The position numbers were made by a program, and so were the translations under genes. From Rhodospirillales bacterium 20-60-12 (GTDB lineage: Bacteria > Pseudomonadota > Alphaproteobacteria > Acetobacterales > Acetobacteraceae), in assembly GCA_002255495.1 (NCBI GenBank), contig NCAP01000007.1, forward strand, positions 1 to 39,525: 39,525 nt of DNA, read 5' to 3'. This document shows, piece after piece, positions 25,898-34,495 of this stretch (position 1 is its first letter; each line of letters opens with the position of its first letter). The notes under the pieces were generated by a model. The model was not told the origin of the DNA and did no database searches. It worked only from the letters and a program-made list of their open reading frames with translations.

Positions 25898-27106
25898 ATG
25901 CTGAATATGCCTGCTTCGCTTACCAAGCCTGTCGCCGTTCCTGTGGCCACAACACCCGGAGCGATCGGCGCCGACGGGCTCAAAAAATCGATTGCGATTA
26001 GCTTGACGATCAAATCTGACGACAATGTTACACACACAGCGAGCCAGCCGCCGATTCCGCCCGCGCCATTTCGAACGGTCCTGACCCGTGCGGTAAATCC
26101 TGCCGGCATGTCGAATTTGCCTAGCGCATTGCAGTCCATGCCCGCAAAACCGGCCAAAACACCCGCGACACACAGCCCCCTCAAGAGCGTCCTGAACATT
26201 AAGAGCACGACTCATCTGCTTGATAACTCAGAGCCCCAAGCCAGTCTGCGCCATCCGCCGGACGCGATCATCGGGAGTGCCGCGCCACACCCGTTGGGTA
26301 TGCCATCCACATCGCCGCCGATCATAATGCCGATACCGCCAACAAGCCGGCCCACGCCATCATTAGACAATATCGGGGCAAATATTTCGGCTCTGTCCAA
26401 ACTTCCCAAGGAACTCGGGTTTGCCACTCCGAACCCGACCACGCGCCCCGCCCCCTTCAAAAATGGCTCCCTTTCACTGCAAGCGCCCTCTCCGGCCCTA
26501 ACGCCACCCAGCACCTCATTGCCGCCAGCCTTTCCGCAACCGGTGACCCACGTCCATCAAACAGCGCCCGCACCAATGAATATAAGTGCGCTGCCAGGAC
26601 CCGTTCCAACGCAAATAGCCCATGCTCTTGCGGCGGTTATTTCAGGCGATACGCCGGGCAGTCAGCGCCTGCTTATTGCCATGGCGCCACCTGCCGTGGG
26701 TCAGGTCAGTATCCAAATTGACCGGAGCACGAGCAGCGATACGCATGTTATCGTTACAGCCACTCATCCGGAGATGTTGCAGACCCTTCAGCATGACAGC
26801 GCCAATCTGATCACCGCCCTGGCGGCATCGGGCATTGCAGTGCGGCATCAGGATATTGAGTATCACTCGATGGTCATGGATTTCCCACCATTTGCGGCGA
26901 ATGCACCCGGGACGGAGGCGAGCATGAATGGTGGCAGCGCGGCACAGCAAAATGGCCAGGGTCAATCTGGACAGTCTGGCACGCCGCTTGCTTCACCAGC
27001 ACCGATGTCGTTTTCCACTAATACCCCACCCACGGTCTCGATTTCGATGCTGGGGGAATTGCAGAGTATCACGCTTTATCCATTCGCGATCAATTTGACC
27101 GCATGA
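25898..27106 (+). CDS. fliK: flagellar hook-length control protein FliK-like
   Basis: 402 residues from the chosen start. About residues 1-240 are a low-complexity, Pro/Thr/Ser/Ala-rich region with no fold signal, as in the exported ruler part of FliK. About 255-345 matches the C-terminal hook-control domain: LLIAMAPPAVGQVSIQIDRS, THVIVTATHPEMLQTLQHDS, LITALAASGIAVRHQDIEYH. The remaining tail is Gly/Gln/Ser rich. FliK measures the hook and switches the export gate from hook to filament substrates. Start at 25898 preferred because GGGAA lies eight bases upstream; a TTG at 25856 would add 14 residues. flgD follows 31 bases downstream. N-terminal sequence is poorly conserved, so the call rests on the C-terminal domain and location. 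Confidence 0.85.
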   Translation: MLNMPASLTKPVAVPVATTPGAIGADGLKKSIAISLTIKSDDNVTHTASQPPIPPAPFRTVLTRAVNPAGMSNLPSALQSMPAKPAKTPATHSPLKSVLNIKSTTHLLDNSEPQASLRHPPDAIIGSAAPHPLGMPSTSPPIIMPIPPTSRPTPSLDNIGANISALSKLPKELGFATPNPTTRPAPFKNGSLSLQAPSPALTPPSTSLPPAFPQPVTHVHQTAPAPMNISALPGPVPTQIAHALAAVISGDTPGSQRLLIAMAPPAVGQVSIQIDRSTSSDTHVIVTATHPEMLQTLQHDSANLITALAASGIAVRHQDIEYHSMVMDFPPFAANAPGTEASMNGGSAAQQNGQGQSGQSGTPLASPAPMSFSTNTPPTVSISMLGELQSITLYPFAINLTA

Positions 27107-27137
27107 TGTTTGCTGATTTCTGAGAAGGAACATTGCA

Positions 27138-27866
27138 ATGAGCCTTGCCGCGGTTGCCAATCAACAAAGCATGCTGCTGGCTGCCGCCAATCAAAATGCG
27201 GCCGGTATCTCGCCGACGACAGGTGCTACCGGCTCAACAAGCCCGTCCGCGGCAAACAGCAACCCGCTCGGCACCTTATCGTCGAATTTCTCTGACTTCC
27301 TGAATTTGCTGATGACGCAATTGCAAAACCAGGACCCGACGAGCCCCTTGGATGCAAACCAATTTACCACTGAGCTCGTACAATTTTCCCAAGTTGAACA
27401 GCAGATCAACACGAATTCAAGCCTGGGCCAATTAATCCAACTCACCCAAGCCGGAGATTTGACCCAGGCCAGCGCCATGCTCGGCAGCAAGGTCAGTGCG
27501 CAAGCAACGCAAATTCCGCTGCAGAACGGCACAGGAAGCATTAGCTTCACCACCTCTTCTGCGGGACCCGTTGGCATCGCGATTTATAACGCAGCGGGAC
27601 AGCAAGTCCGTGACGCCAGCCTGACCGCGACAGCCGGCGTCAATAACTGGGTATGGGATGGCAAAGACAATACTGGTACAACCCTACCTGATGGCGCTTA
27701 CAATATTGCCGTGGCCGGCGCGAGTGCGACCGGCACAACCCAATCCCTGCCCTTCACGATCACCGGCACCGCTACCGGTGTGCAGAGCAGCGGCAATAGT
27801 TTGAACCTCAATCTCGGTGCATTGACCGTACCCTTCACGGCAGTGCAATCGGTTACGAAATCATGA
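27138..27866 (+). CDS. flgD: flagellar hook-capping protein FlgD
   Basis: 242 residues. The conserved N-terminal export/assembly region is FSDFLNLLMTQLQNQDPTSP followed by LDANQFTTELVQFSQVEQQI (about 50-92). The C-terminal part has the FlgD Ig-like and Tudor-like features, including VGIAIYNAAGQQVRDASLTA, NNWVWDGKDNTGTTLPDGAY and NIAVAGASATG. FlgD caps the growing hook and is later discarded. AAGGAA lies seven bases before the ATG. It follows fliK and probably shares its sigma-54 promoter. Confidence 0.94.
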   Translation: MSLAAVANQQSMLLAAANQNAAGISPTTGATGSTSPSAANSNPLGTLSSNFSDFLNLLMTQLQNQDPTSPLDANQFTTELVQFSQVEQQINTNSSLGQLIQLTQAGDLTQASAMLGSKVSAQATQIPLQNGTGSISFTTSSAGPVGIAIYNAAGQQVRDASLTATAGVNNWVWDGKDNTGTTLPDGAYNIAVAGASATGTTQSLPFTITGTATGVQSSGNSLNLNLGALTVPFTAVQSVTKS

Positions 27867-27907
27867 TGCAATGATCAGCGCGGCCACCATGGGTAGCCTC
27901 GCCATGA

Positions 27908-27959
27908 TTTACTAAATACTAACTCTTCTTTGACATAAGGATGGCGTGACAGAATGTCA
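27908..27959 (+). promoter_or_regulatory. candidate early-class control region of the fliF operon
   Basis: Three weak elements overlap before fliF. TTTA-N7-CTAAC (27908-27923) matches the CtrA site TTAA-N7-TTAAC at seven of nine positions with correct spacing. TTGACA (27930-27935) is a perfect -35 hexamer, and 17 bases later AATGTC is a poor -10. TGACA-GAA-TGTCA (27947-27959) is a perfect short palindrome over that -10. No GG-N10-GC sigma-54 match is present. In Caulobacter fliF is CtrA-activated and FlbD-repressed, which this arrangement could mirror. Confidence 0.35.
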
Positions 27960-28025
27960 TTAGAAGAGAGAGACCGCTATGGAGTGGGACCGTGAGTTAC
28001 AGATAGATCAAACGGATACGCCCGG

Positions 28026-29669
28026 ATGAAAGCCTTATTAGATGGCTTTCGCGCATTAGGACCCGTCAAGCTCGGCGCCATGGCATTGGTGACCGCTGTG
28101 GTTCTTGGGTTTATGACGATGATCGGCATCAATGCCGGTGACGCACCGATGGCATTGCTGTATGGCGACGTCGGACTGCAAGAATCCGCATCGATGGTTC
28201 AGGCGCTGACCGCTGGCCATATTCCTTATAGTCTGCATGACGATGGGCATACGATACTGGTTCCCGCGACGGATGTCTCCAAAGCGCGCTTGCTATTAGC
28301 AACCAAAAATTTGCCGCATAACGGAAACGTGGGCTATTCGTTGTTCGATAAGGTCAATCCCTTGACTGGATCCAGCTTCCTCGACCGGATCGATGAAACA
28401 CGCGCATTAGACGGCGAATTAGCGCAGACGATAGAGCAGATCCAAGGTGTACGAAGCGCCCGGGTACAGATTGTTCTCTCCAGCCAAACACCCTTCGCGC
28501 AGGACGCACAGCCAGCGCAAGCCAGCGTCTTACTAAGCTTGAACGATGCAGTGCCGCTTGATCGGCAAAGTATCGATGCCATTCTGAACCTCGTCGCCTC
28601 TGCCGTGCCCGGTTTGAAGCCAGAGCATATTTCAATCGTCGATGATCATGGTGAGTTGCTGGCTCAACCCGGGCAGAACGATATTGCCGGAATGGCGGGT
28701 CGCAATGAGGATTTACGGCGCGCCACCGAGTTGCGTCTCGAACACGCGGTCGAGGATATGTTGTCCCAAACATTAGGCCCAGGACATGTCCGCGCTGTGG
28801 CCTCTGTCAAAATGGATTTCGACCAGACCGATGAAACATCGACGACCTACGACCCAAACGGCCAGGTCCCGCGCAGCCAGCAGCAAGTCGATCAAAAATC
28901 CAGCACGACCGCACCAATTACGGGAGTATCCGTGCAGAATAATCTGCCCAATGCGACACCTCCGACAAGCCAGAATGTAAACACAAGTTCGAAGTCCGAC
29001 CAAACCACGAATTACGAAATTAGCCAGGTCGTCAAGCACGTCGTGGCAACGACACCGCAAATCGCTCGGATCACCTTAGCGGTCATGGTGGATGGCACGG
29101 ACCAGCCTGGGCCCGGCGGCAAGCCTGAGTGGCAGCCACGCACACTAGCCCAGCTAACCGCCATCCGCGATCTGGTCAAAACAGCGATTGGATATGACAA
29201 AGCGCGCGGCGACGTCGTCGAAATCCAATCACTCCCCTTCATTGCGGACGGCAGGACACGGACAACACCCAAGGTCACACGCCTGGCACAGTTACTCGCT
29301 CAGGCTGATATCGGATCGGTCTTGCGAACCTTGATCATGGCGCTGACCGGCTTGATCGCGTTGCTCTTTGTCTTCCGTCCTTTGATGAGCAAATTAACCA
29401 GTCTGACACCGGTTTCGGCCACGCCAGCTGAATTGAGCGGTGATTTTGAGCCAAGCGGGCTACTGTCGGGCGCCGAGCCAGCGATGCCATCAACACGTGC
29501 ATTGGTCGGGCCGGCGGGTTCAACCAATGAGGCGATGGTCAATCTGACCCAGATCGATGGACAAATTCGAATGTCATCATTGCGTCAGATCGGCGAGTTG
29601 GCAGAACAGCATCCTGCCGAGACAGTTGCCATTATTCGGGGATGGTTGGGTGAAGGGGCAAGCCGATGA
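28026..29669 (+). CDS. fliF: flagellar MS-ring protein FliF
   Basis: 547 residues forming the inner-membrane MS ring. Membrane segment 1 at about 16-38 and segment 2 at about 436-454 (LIMALTGLIALLFVF). Ring-building motifs follow: LYGDVGLQESASMVQAL, IPYSLHDDGHTILVPA, GYSLFDKVNPLTGSSFLDRI and GVRSARVQIVLSSQTPF. The periplasmic loop (about 270-330) is Thr/Ser/Gln/Asn rich. The C-terminal helix IDGQIRMSSLRQIGELAEQH is the FliG-binding tail. The stop overlaps fliG by four bases. It heads a long operon through flhG, 159 bases after flgD. Confidence 0.95.
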   Translation: MKALLDGFRALGPVKLGAMALVTAVVLGFMTMIGINAGDAPMALLYGDVGLQESASMVQALTAGHIPYSLHDDGHTILVPATDVSKARLLLATKNLPHNGNVGYSLFDKVNPLTGSSFLDRIDETRALDGELAQTIEQIQGVRSARVQIVLSSQTPFAQDAQPAQASVLLSLNDAVPLDRQSIDAILNLVASAVPGLKPEHISIVDDHGELLAQPGQNDIAGMAGRNEDLRRATELRLEHAVEDMLSQTLGPGHVRAVASVKMDFDQTDETSTTYDPNGQVPRSQQQVDQKSSTTAPITGVSVQNNLPNATPPTSQNVNTSSKSDQTTNYEISQVVKHVVATTPQIARITLAVMVDGTDQPGPGGKPEWQPRTLAQLTAIRDLVKTAIGYDKARGDVVEIQSLPFIADGRTRTTPKVTRLAQLLAQADIGSVLRTLIMALTGLIALLFVFRPLMSKLTSLTPVSATPAELSGDFEPSGLLSGAEPAMPSTRALVGPAGSTNEAMVNLTQIDGQIRMSSLRQIGELAEQHPAETVAIIRGWLGEGASR

Positions 29670-30679
29670 AGCGCACGGACGATTTGGCGGCATTGACCGG
29701 TGCACAACGGGCGGCGATTTTTGTTCTTGCATTGGGTGATGAACAAGGCGGGCGCGTGGTCGCGTTGCTCAACGAGGATGAAATCCGCGACATCTCGGCG
29801 GCAATGGCCCAACTCGGTTCCGTTCGTGCCGACATTGTCGAACGCCTATGTCATGATTTTGTCGCCGATATCGGGCAGATCGGTTCTATCGTTGGCAATC
29901 TTGAAAATACAGAGCGGCTTTTACAGCGCAATCTACCCACCGAACGCGTCACTGACATTATGAATGAAATCCGTGGTCCGGCCGGACGCACGATGTGGGA
30001 CAAGCTCGGCAACGTCAATGAATTAGTGTTGGCGAATTATTTGAAAAATGAATATCCACAGACCATCGCTGTCGTTTTATCGAAAATCCGTTCCGAGCAC
30101 GCAGCCAAAGTACTTTCAGTCCTGCCGGAGGGGCTATCTAATGATGTTATTCTGCGGATGTTAAAAATGGACAATATCCAAAACGATGTTCTGGATGGTG
30201 TAGAGAAAACCTTGCGGGCCGAATTCATGTCCAACCTCGCCCACACGACACGACGCGACCCGCATGAACATATGGCCGATATATTCAACAGCCTTGACCG
30301 GCAATCCGAAGCACGATTCGTCGAGGCATTGGAGGAGCGAAGCTCTGACTCTGCCGCCAAGATCAGATCACTCATGTTCACCTTTGAGGATCTTGCCAGG
30401 ATTTCACCAACCGGCATCCAGGTCCTGCTCCGCGAAATCGAAAAGGACAAATTGCCGATCGCCATGAAGGGGGCTTCACAAAAAATTCGAGAGTTGTTTT
30501 TCAAAAATCTCTCCGAGCGTGCCGGCAAGATGCTCCGCGATGATATTGAGGCGCTGGGACCAGTGCGGCTTCGCGATGTCGATGAAGCGCAGAATATCAT
30601 TATTGTGCAGGCAAAGGAGTTGGCCGCTCAAGGAAAAATCGAAATCGCGTCGAGCAAGGAAGAAGATCTGGTTTACTAA
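29666..30679 (+). CDS. fliG: flagellar motor switch protein FliG
   Basis: 337 residues, the rotor component that meets the stator. The N-terminal domain binds FliF (GAQRAAIFVLALGDEQGGRV). The middle domain carries EYPQTIAVVLSKI (EHPQ motif with Tyr for His) and LPEGLSNDVILRM. The C-terminal torque domain has FTFEDLARISPTGIQVLLRE and the charged run REIEKDKLPIAMKGAS, then LSERAGKMLRDDIEALGPVR. Translation is coupled to fliF by a four-base overlap. fliN begins 20 bases after the stop; no fliH lies between them. Confidence 0.95.
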   Translation: MKRTDDLAALTGAQRAAIFVLALGDEQGGRVVALLNEDEIRDISAAMAQLGSVRADIVERLCHDFVADIGQIGSIVGNLENTERLLQRNLPTERVTDIMNEIRGPAGRTMWDKLGNVNELVLANYLKNEYPQTIAVVLSKIRSEHAAKVLSVLPEGLSNDVILRMLKMDNIQNDVLDGVEKTLRAEFMSNLAHTTRRDPHEHMADIFNSLDRQSEARFVEALEERSSDSAAKIRSLMFTFEDLARISPTGIQVLLREIEKDKLPIAMKGASQKIRELFFKNLSERAGKMLRDDIEALGPVRLRDVDEAQNIIIVQAKELAAQGKIEIASSKEEDLVY

Positions 30680-30699
30680 TCCGACAATAGGACCCCGCC

Positions 30700-31041
30700 A
30701 TGAATGATGCCATTCAACTTGATGAAGTTCCCTCACCCCCGCCGATCGCACAGCAACCTGCGGGCCTGGATGTCAGCTCTGCGCGAACGCCCCGTGATCT
30801 GGAGGCTGTTTATGATATTCCTGTTGTCGTAAGTGCAGTGCTCGGTCGGGCCACGATGCCGGTCAACCAATTGCTCAAATTGGGTCGTGGTGCAGTGGTT
30901 GAACTTGATCGCAAGCTTGGCGAACCGATCGAAATTTACGTCAATAACCGGCTCGTTGCACGCGGTGAAGTCGTCATGGTCGACGAGCACAGGCTGGGCG
31001 TGACAATGACTGAAATCGTTAAAACCGAACGGCCCATATGA
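30700..31041 (+). CDS. fliN: flagellar motor switch protein FliN
   Basis: 113 residues. The N-terminal 35 are Pro-rich and variable; the rest is a SpoA/FliN domain: YDIPVVVSAVLGRATMPVNQ, LLKLGRGAVVELDRKLGEPI, EIYVNNRLVARGEVVMVDEH and RLGVTMTEIVK. FliN forms the lower C-ring with FliM and normally docks FliH with the export ATPase. It sits between fliG and flbD. The usual FliN length is about 100-140. Confidence 0.93.
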   Translation: MNDAIQLDEVPSPPPIAQQPAGLDVSSARTPRDLEAVYDIPVVVSAVLGRATMPVNQLLKLGRGAVVELDRKLGEPIEIYVNNRLVARGEVVMVDEHRLGVTMTEIVKTERPI

Positions 31042-31054
31042 GAGGATCACACCG

Positions 31055-32410
31055 ATGAGAGTGCTGATCATTGGGTCTTTGAATGGTGAGCTCGGCGTGG
31101 CGGCCCGCATCGCCATGACACGCGGCGCCGCACTGGATCATGCCCAAGATATTGCAGGTGCGCTACGCTGTTTGCGCTCAGAAGCCAGGGTTGATCTGGT
31201 ATTATGCGACGTATCGCGCAATATTGGCGATCTGATCGCAGCACTAAAGGCAGAACGCTTCGCCGTGCCGGTCGTGGCGGCGGGGATGAATAACGACGAG
31301 GCCGAAGCGATCCGCGCCATCCAAGCCGGAGCGCGAGAGTTCTTGCCCCTGCCCCCTGATCCTGAATTAATTGCGGCGATCTTGGCGGCAGCCGCGGGTG
31401 ATACCCATCAGATCATTGCGCGTGATCCCATGATGCTGGCGGCCCTGGCGCGTGCTGAGCAGGTCGCCCGCGCCGACGCATCGATATTAATCACCGGCGA
31501 GAGCGGTACGGGCAAAGAAGTTTTAGCGCAATTTATTCATCGTAAATCCAAGCGCGCGGATGGTCCATTTATCGCTCTCAATTGTGCCGCCATCCCTGAG
31601 ACATTGTTGGAATCCGAATTATTCGGTCACGAGAAAGGTGCGTTTTCGGGGGCGCTGGCGCGGCGCATCGGCAAGTTCGAGGCCGCCCAGGGAGGCACCT
31701 TGCTGCTCGATGAAATTTCCGAGATGGATATTCGCCTGCAAGCCAAATTGCTCAGAGCCGTACAGGAGCGCGAGATCGACCGGGTCGGCGGAGCGGGACC
31801 GATACGGGTGAATGTCCGTATTCTGGCGACGACGAACCGGCATTTGCCAGATGAAATTGCCGCCGGGCGATTTCGCGAAGATTTATTTTTCCGCCTCAAT
31901 GTTGTGGCCTTGCGGATTCCACCTCTGCGCGACAGGCCCAACGACATTCCCGCTTTGGCGCAATTTTTTGCCGATCATTACGCCGATCTCAACGGCGTGG
32001 CGCGCAAATCAATCGCCGCCAGTGCCTATAGCAAGCTCGCGTTATACCGGTGGCGCGGAAACGTACGCGAATTAGAAAATGTCATGCACCGGGCGGTGTT
32101 GCTCTCCACCAGCTCAAGCATTGAGGAGGATGGCATTGAGCTCGTCAACGCTGACATCAAGCACGACAAGGCAGGCGTGGCGCAGCCAGTCGCCCCGGCA
32201 TCGGGGCATATTGTGGCGGGTTTAGTGGGGCGCAGGATGGAGGATGTCGAACAGCAACTCATCATCGAAACCCTGCATCATTGCCTGGGCAACCGGACTC
32301 ATGCCGCGACGATCTTGGGGATTTCAATCCGGGCGCTGCGCAATAAATTACGTGATTATAGCGCTCATGGTCTGAATGTGCCGCCACCCTCTGCCGGCGT
32401 GGCGGCCTAG
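31055..32410 (+). CDS. flbD: sigma-54-dependent flagellar regulator FlbD
   Basis: 451 residues, activator of late flagellar genes. Residues 1-115 are a receiver-like domain starting MRVLIIGSLNGEL with Asp52 in place and FLPLPPDPELIAAIL following, both very close to Caulobacter FlbD. The AAA+ domain has Walker A GESGTGKE (148-155), GAFSGA (195-200) in place of the usual GAFTGA, Walker B GGTLLLDE (213-220) and RWRGNVRELENVMHRA. The C-terminal Fis-type helix-turn-helix is ETLHHCLGNRTHAATILGIS with RALRNKL. It lies 13 bases after fliN and six before flhA. The two sigma-54 promoters at 25.5-25.8 kb are its likely targets. Confidence 0.94.
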   Translation: MRVLIIGSLNGELGVAARIAMTRGAALDHAQDIAGALRCLRSEARVDLVLCDVSRNIGDLIAALKAERFAVPVVAAGMNNDEAEAIRAIQAGAREFLPLPPDPELIAAILAAAAGDTHQIIARDPMMLAALARAEQVARADASILITGESGTGKEVLAQFIHRKSKRADGPFIALNCAAIPETLLESELFGHEKGAFSGALARRIGKFEAAQGGTLLLDEISEMDIRLQAKLLRAVQEREIDRVGGAGPIRVNVRILATTNRHLPDEIAAGRFREDLFFRLNVVALRIPPLRDRPNDIPALAQFFADHYADLNGVARKSIAASAYSKLALYRWRGNVRELENVMHRAVLLSTSSSIEEDGIELVNADIKHDKAGVAQPVAPASGHIVAGLVGRRMEDVEQQLIIETLHHCLGNRTHAATILGISIRALRNKLRDYSAHGLNVPPPSAGVAA

Positions 32411-32416
32411 ACCGCA

Positions 32417-34495
32417 ATGGCAGAGTCTCACGCATGGGGTTTACTATTGCCGCGGCTAAAATCCGCCAGGCTCGGGATCGATACCGGCTTGGCCATCGGC
32501 GTGGTGTGTATTCTGACGGTCCTGGTGTTGCCTCTGCCGCCATTTTTGCTCGATGCCGGACTGGCTTTGTCATTTACGTGCGGCATCCTGGTCCTGATGG
32601 TCTCCCTGTTTCTAAGCCGGCCTTTGGACTTCACCAGTTTTCCAACGATTTTACTCCTCACAACCTTGCTTCGTCTGGCGTTGGACGTCGCTGCGACACG
32701 CCAAATTTTATCGCACGGTAATGAGGGGCCCGCAGCAGCGGGCAATGTCATCGCAGCCTTTGGCGGCTTTCTGATGGGCGGCGACGTGGTGATCGGCCTC
32801 ATCGTTTTCGCCATTTTGCTGGTGGTCAATTTCATCGTCATCACCAAAGGCTCATCGCGCATTGCCGAAGTGGCCGCACGCTTCACACTCGATGCCATAC
32901 CCGGCAAGCAGATGGCGATCGATGCCGAGCTCAATAGCGGCGCCATTGACGAGCGGACCGCGCGGCGTAAGCGCCGTGACCTTGAACAGGAGAGCGGGTT
33001 TTACGGCGCGATGGATGGTGCGGCGAAATTCGTCCGCGGCGATGCCATTGCCGCCTTGATGATTACCTCGATCAATATTGTGGGCGGCCTCGCCATTGGC
33101 ATCGTGCAACATGGCATGAGCTTCGCTGACGCCGCTTCAACCTTCACGACATTATCAGTGGGCGAGGGGTTGGTTTCGCAAATCCCGGCTCTGCTCGTCT
33201 CGGTCGCAGCGGGTATCGTGGTGACCAAAGGCGGCGTCGAAGGGGATGCCGGCGCGGCGATGGTGGCGCAACTTGGCCGCAGCCCAAAGCCACTCGGGAT
33301 CGTCTCAGGTGCAGCCTTGCTTTTAGCCCTCGCACCTGGCCTGCCCTTTATCCCCTTCGCAGCCTTGTCGGGCCTGGCGGGTGCGGCAGCCTGGCGGCGC
33401 TGGCAGAATCCCATCCCGCAGGACGAAGAAACCGCGCCCGCCCCCGTATCATTCAGCGGCGAGCCGCCGATTAGTGACGCGCTGAAGATGGATCAGTTGC
33501 GGCTTGAGCTCGGCTATGGGCTGCTGGTGTTGGCAGGCGGCGACACACCCCGGCTGACCGAACAGATCAAATCGCTGCGCCGGGCAATTGCCGTCGACAT
33601 GGGTTTCATCCTGCCGCCCGTTCGGATTCAGGACAATATGCAACTGCCTGCCGATGCGTATTCAATCCGTATTAAAGAAATCGAGGCCGGGCGCGGCGAG
33701 CTGCGCGCCAACCGGCTGCTCGCAATGAGCCCCACCGGCATACTTCCCGATCTGCCAGGCGAGCGCACCACCGAGCCGGCCTTCGGTATGGCGGCCATTT
33801 GGATTGAACCCGCAGGCCGGGAGATCGCGCAGACCCGGGGCTGCACCGTGGTGGATCCGGCCAGCGTGTTAACCACGCATCTTACAGAATTGGTTAAGGA
33901 AAATATGGCGGAGTTGTTGTCTTTCGCGGAGACACAAAAATTACTCGATGATCTGCCCCGCGAGCAACAAAAACTGGTGACTGATCTGATCCCGAGCCAG
34001 ATATCGATGGGCAGCGTACAACGGGTTTTGCAATCATTGCTGGCTGAGCGTGTATCCATTCGCGATCTGCCGACCATTCTGGAAGGCATCCAGGAAGCCT
34101 GCGCCATGCAGGCCCGCGCCATACCCGCCATCGCCGCCCATGTGCGCACCCGCCTTGCCCGGCAATTGAGCGACGCTCACACGAACGAAGCGGGATATTT
34201 GCCGCTCATTGTGCTGTCGCCGGAATGGGAGGCGGAATTATCCGAAGCCCTGGTCGGCCCGTCCGAGGCAAAGCAGCTTGCCTTGCCACCCGCGCGGCTG
34301 AGCGAGTTCATGCGCAAACTCACCCGGACATTTGAAGAGGCTGCCGAGGCCGGCGAGACACCGGTTTTGCTCACCGGCGGCGCTGTGCGCCAGCATGTGC
34401 GAGCCATCGTGGAGCGGATGCGGCCGGCGACAATTGTTCTGTCGCAAAGCGAAATATTTCCCCGCGCACGCATTCGCACGCTCGGTAGCATCTGA
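32417..34495 (+). CDS. flhA: flagellar export gate protein FlhA
   Basis: 692 residues, the large gate component of the flagellar type III export apparatus. The N-terminal ~320 hold about eight membrane segments (for example LVLPLPPFLLDAGLALSFTC, VIGLIVFAILLVVNFIVITK). The conserved FHIPEP-family loop is ARFTLDAIPGKQMAIDAELN with DERTARRKRRDLEQESGFYG. The C-terminal cytoplasmic domain includes MGFILPPVRIQDN, ELVKENMAELLSFAETQKLL, and LPTILEGIQEA, which binds substrates and chaperones. It starts six bases after flbD and its stop shares a base with flhF. The partner gene flhB is not in this window. Confidence 0.96.
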   Translation: MAESHAWGLLLPRLKSARLGIDTGLAIGVVCILTVLVLPLPPFLLDAGLALSFTCGILVLMVSLFLSRPLDFTSFPTILLLTTLLRLALDVAATRQILSHGNEGPAAAGNVIAAFGGFLMGGDVVIGLIVFAILLVVNFIVITKGSSRIAEVAARFTLDAIPGKQMAIDAELNSGAIDERTARRKRRDLEQESGFYGAMDGAAKFVRGDAIAALMITSINIVGGLAIGIVQHGMSFADAASTFTTLSVGEGLVSQIPALLVSVAAGIVVTKGGVEGDAGAAMVAQLGRSPKPLGIVSGAALLLALAPGLPFIPFAALSGLAGAAAWRRWQNPIPQDEETAPAPVSFSGEPPISDALKMDQLRLELGYGLLVLAGGDTPRLTEQIKSLRRAIAVDMGFILPPVRIQDNMQLPADAYSIRIKEIEAGRGELRANRLLAMSPTGILPDLPGERTTEPAFGMAAIWIEPAGREIAQTRGCTVVDPASVLTTHLTELVKENMAELLSFAETQKLLDDLPREQQKLVTDLIPSQISMGSVQRVLQSLLAERVSIRDLPTILEGIQEACAMQARAIPAIAAHVRTRLARQLSDAHTNEAGYLPLIVLSPEWEAELSEALVGPSEAKQLALPPARLSEFMRKLTRTFEEAAEAGETPVLLTGGAVRQHVRAIVERMRPATIVLSQSEIFPRARIRTLGSI

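Noticed and set aside
25546-26208. 220-residue open frame on the minus strand across the flgE-fliK control region
   Set aside because: It overlaps the fliK 5' part and both promoter areas, has no clear ribosome site and no family resemblance. fliK has a domain match and a sigma-54 promoter.
27954-27995. 13-codon upstream frame before fliF
   Set aside because: No ribosome site; its ATG lies inside the palindrome near the presumed -10, so it is unlikely to be in the transcript as a leader.
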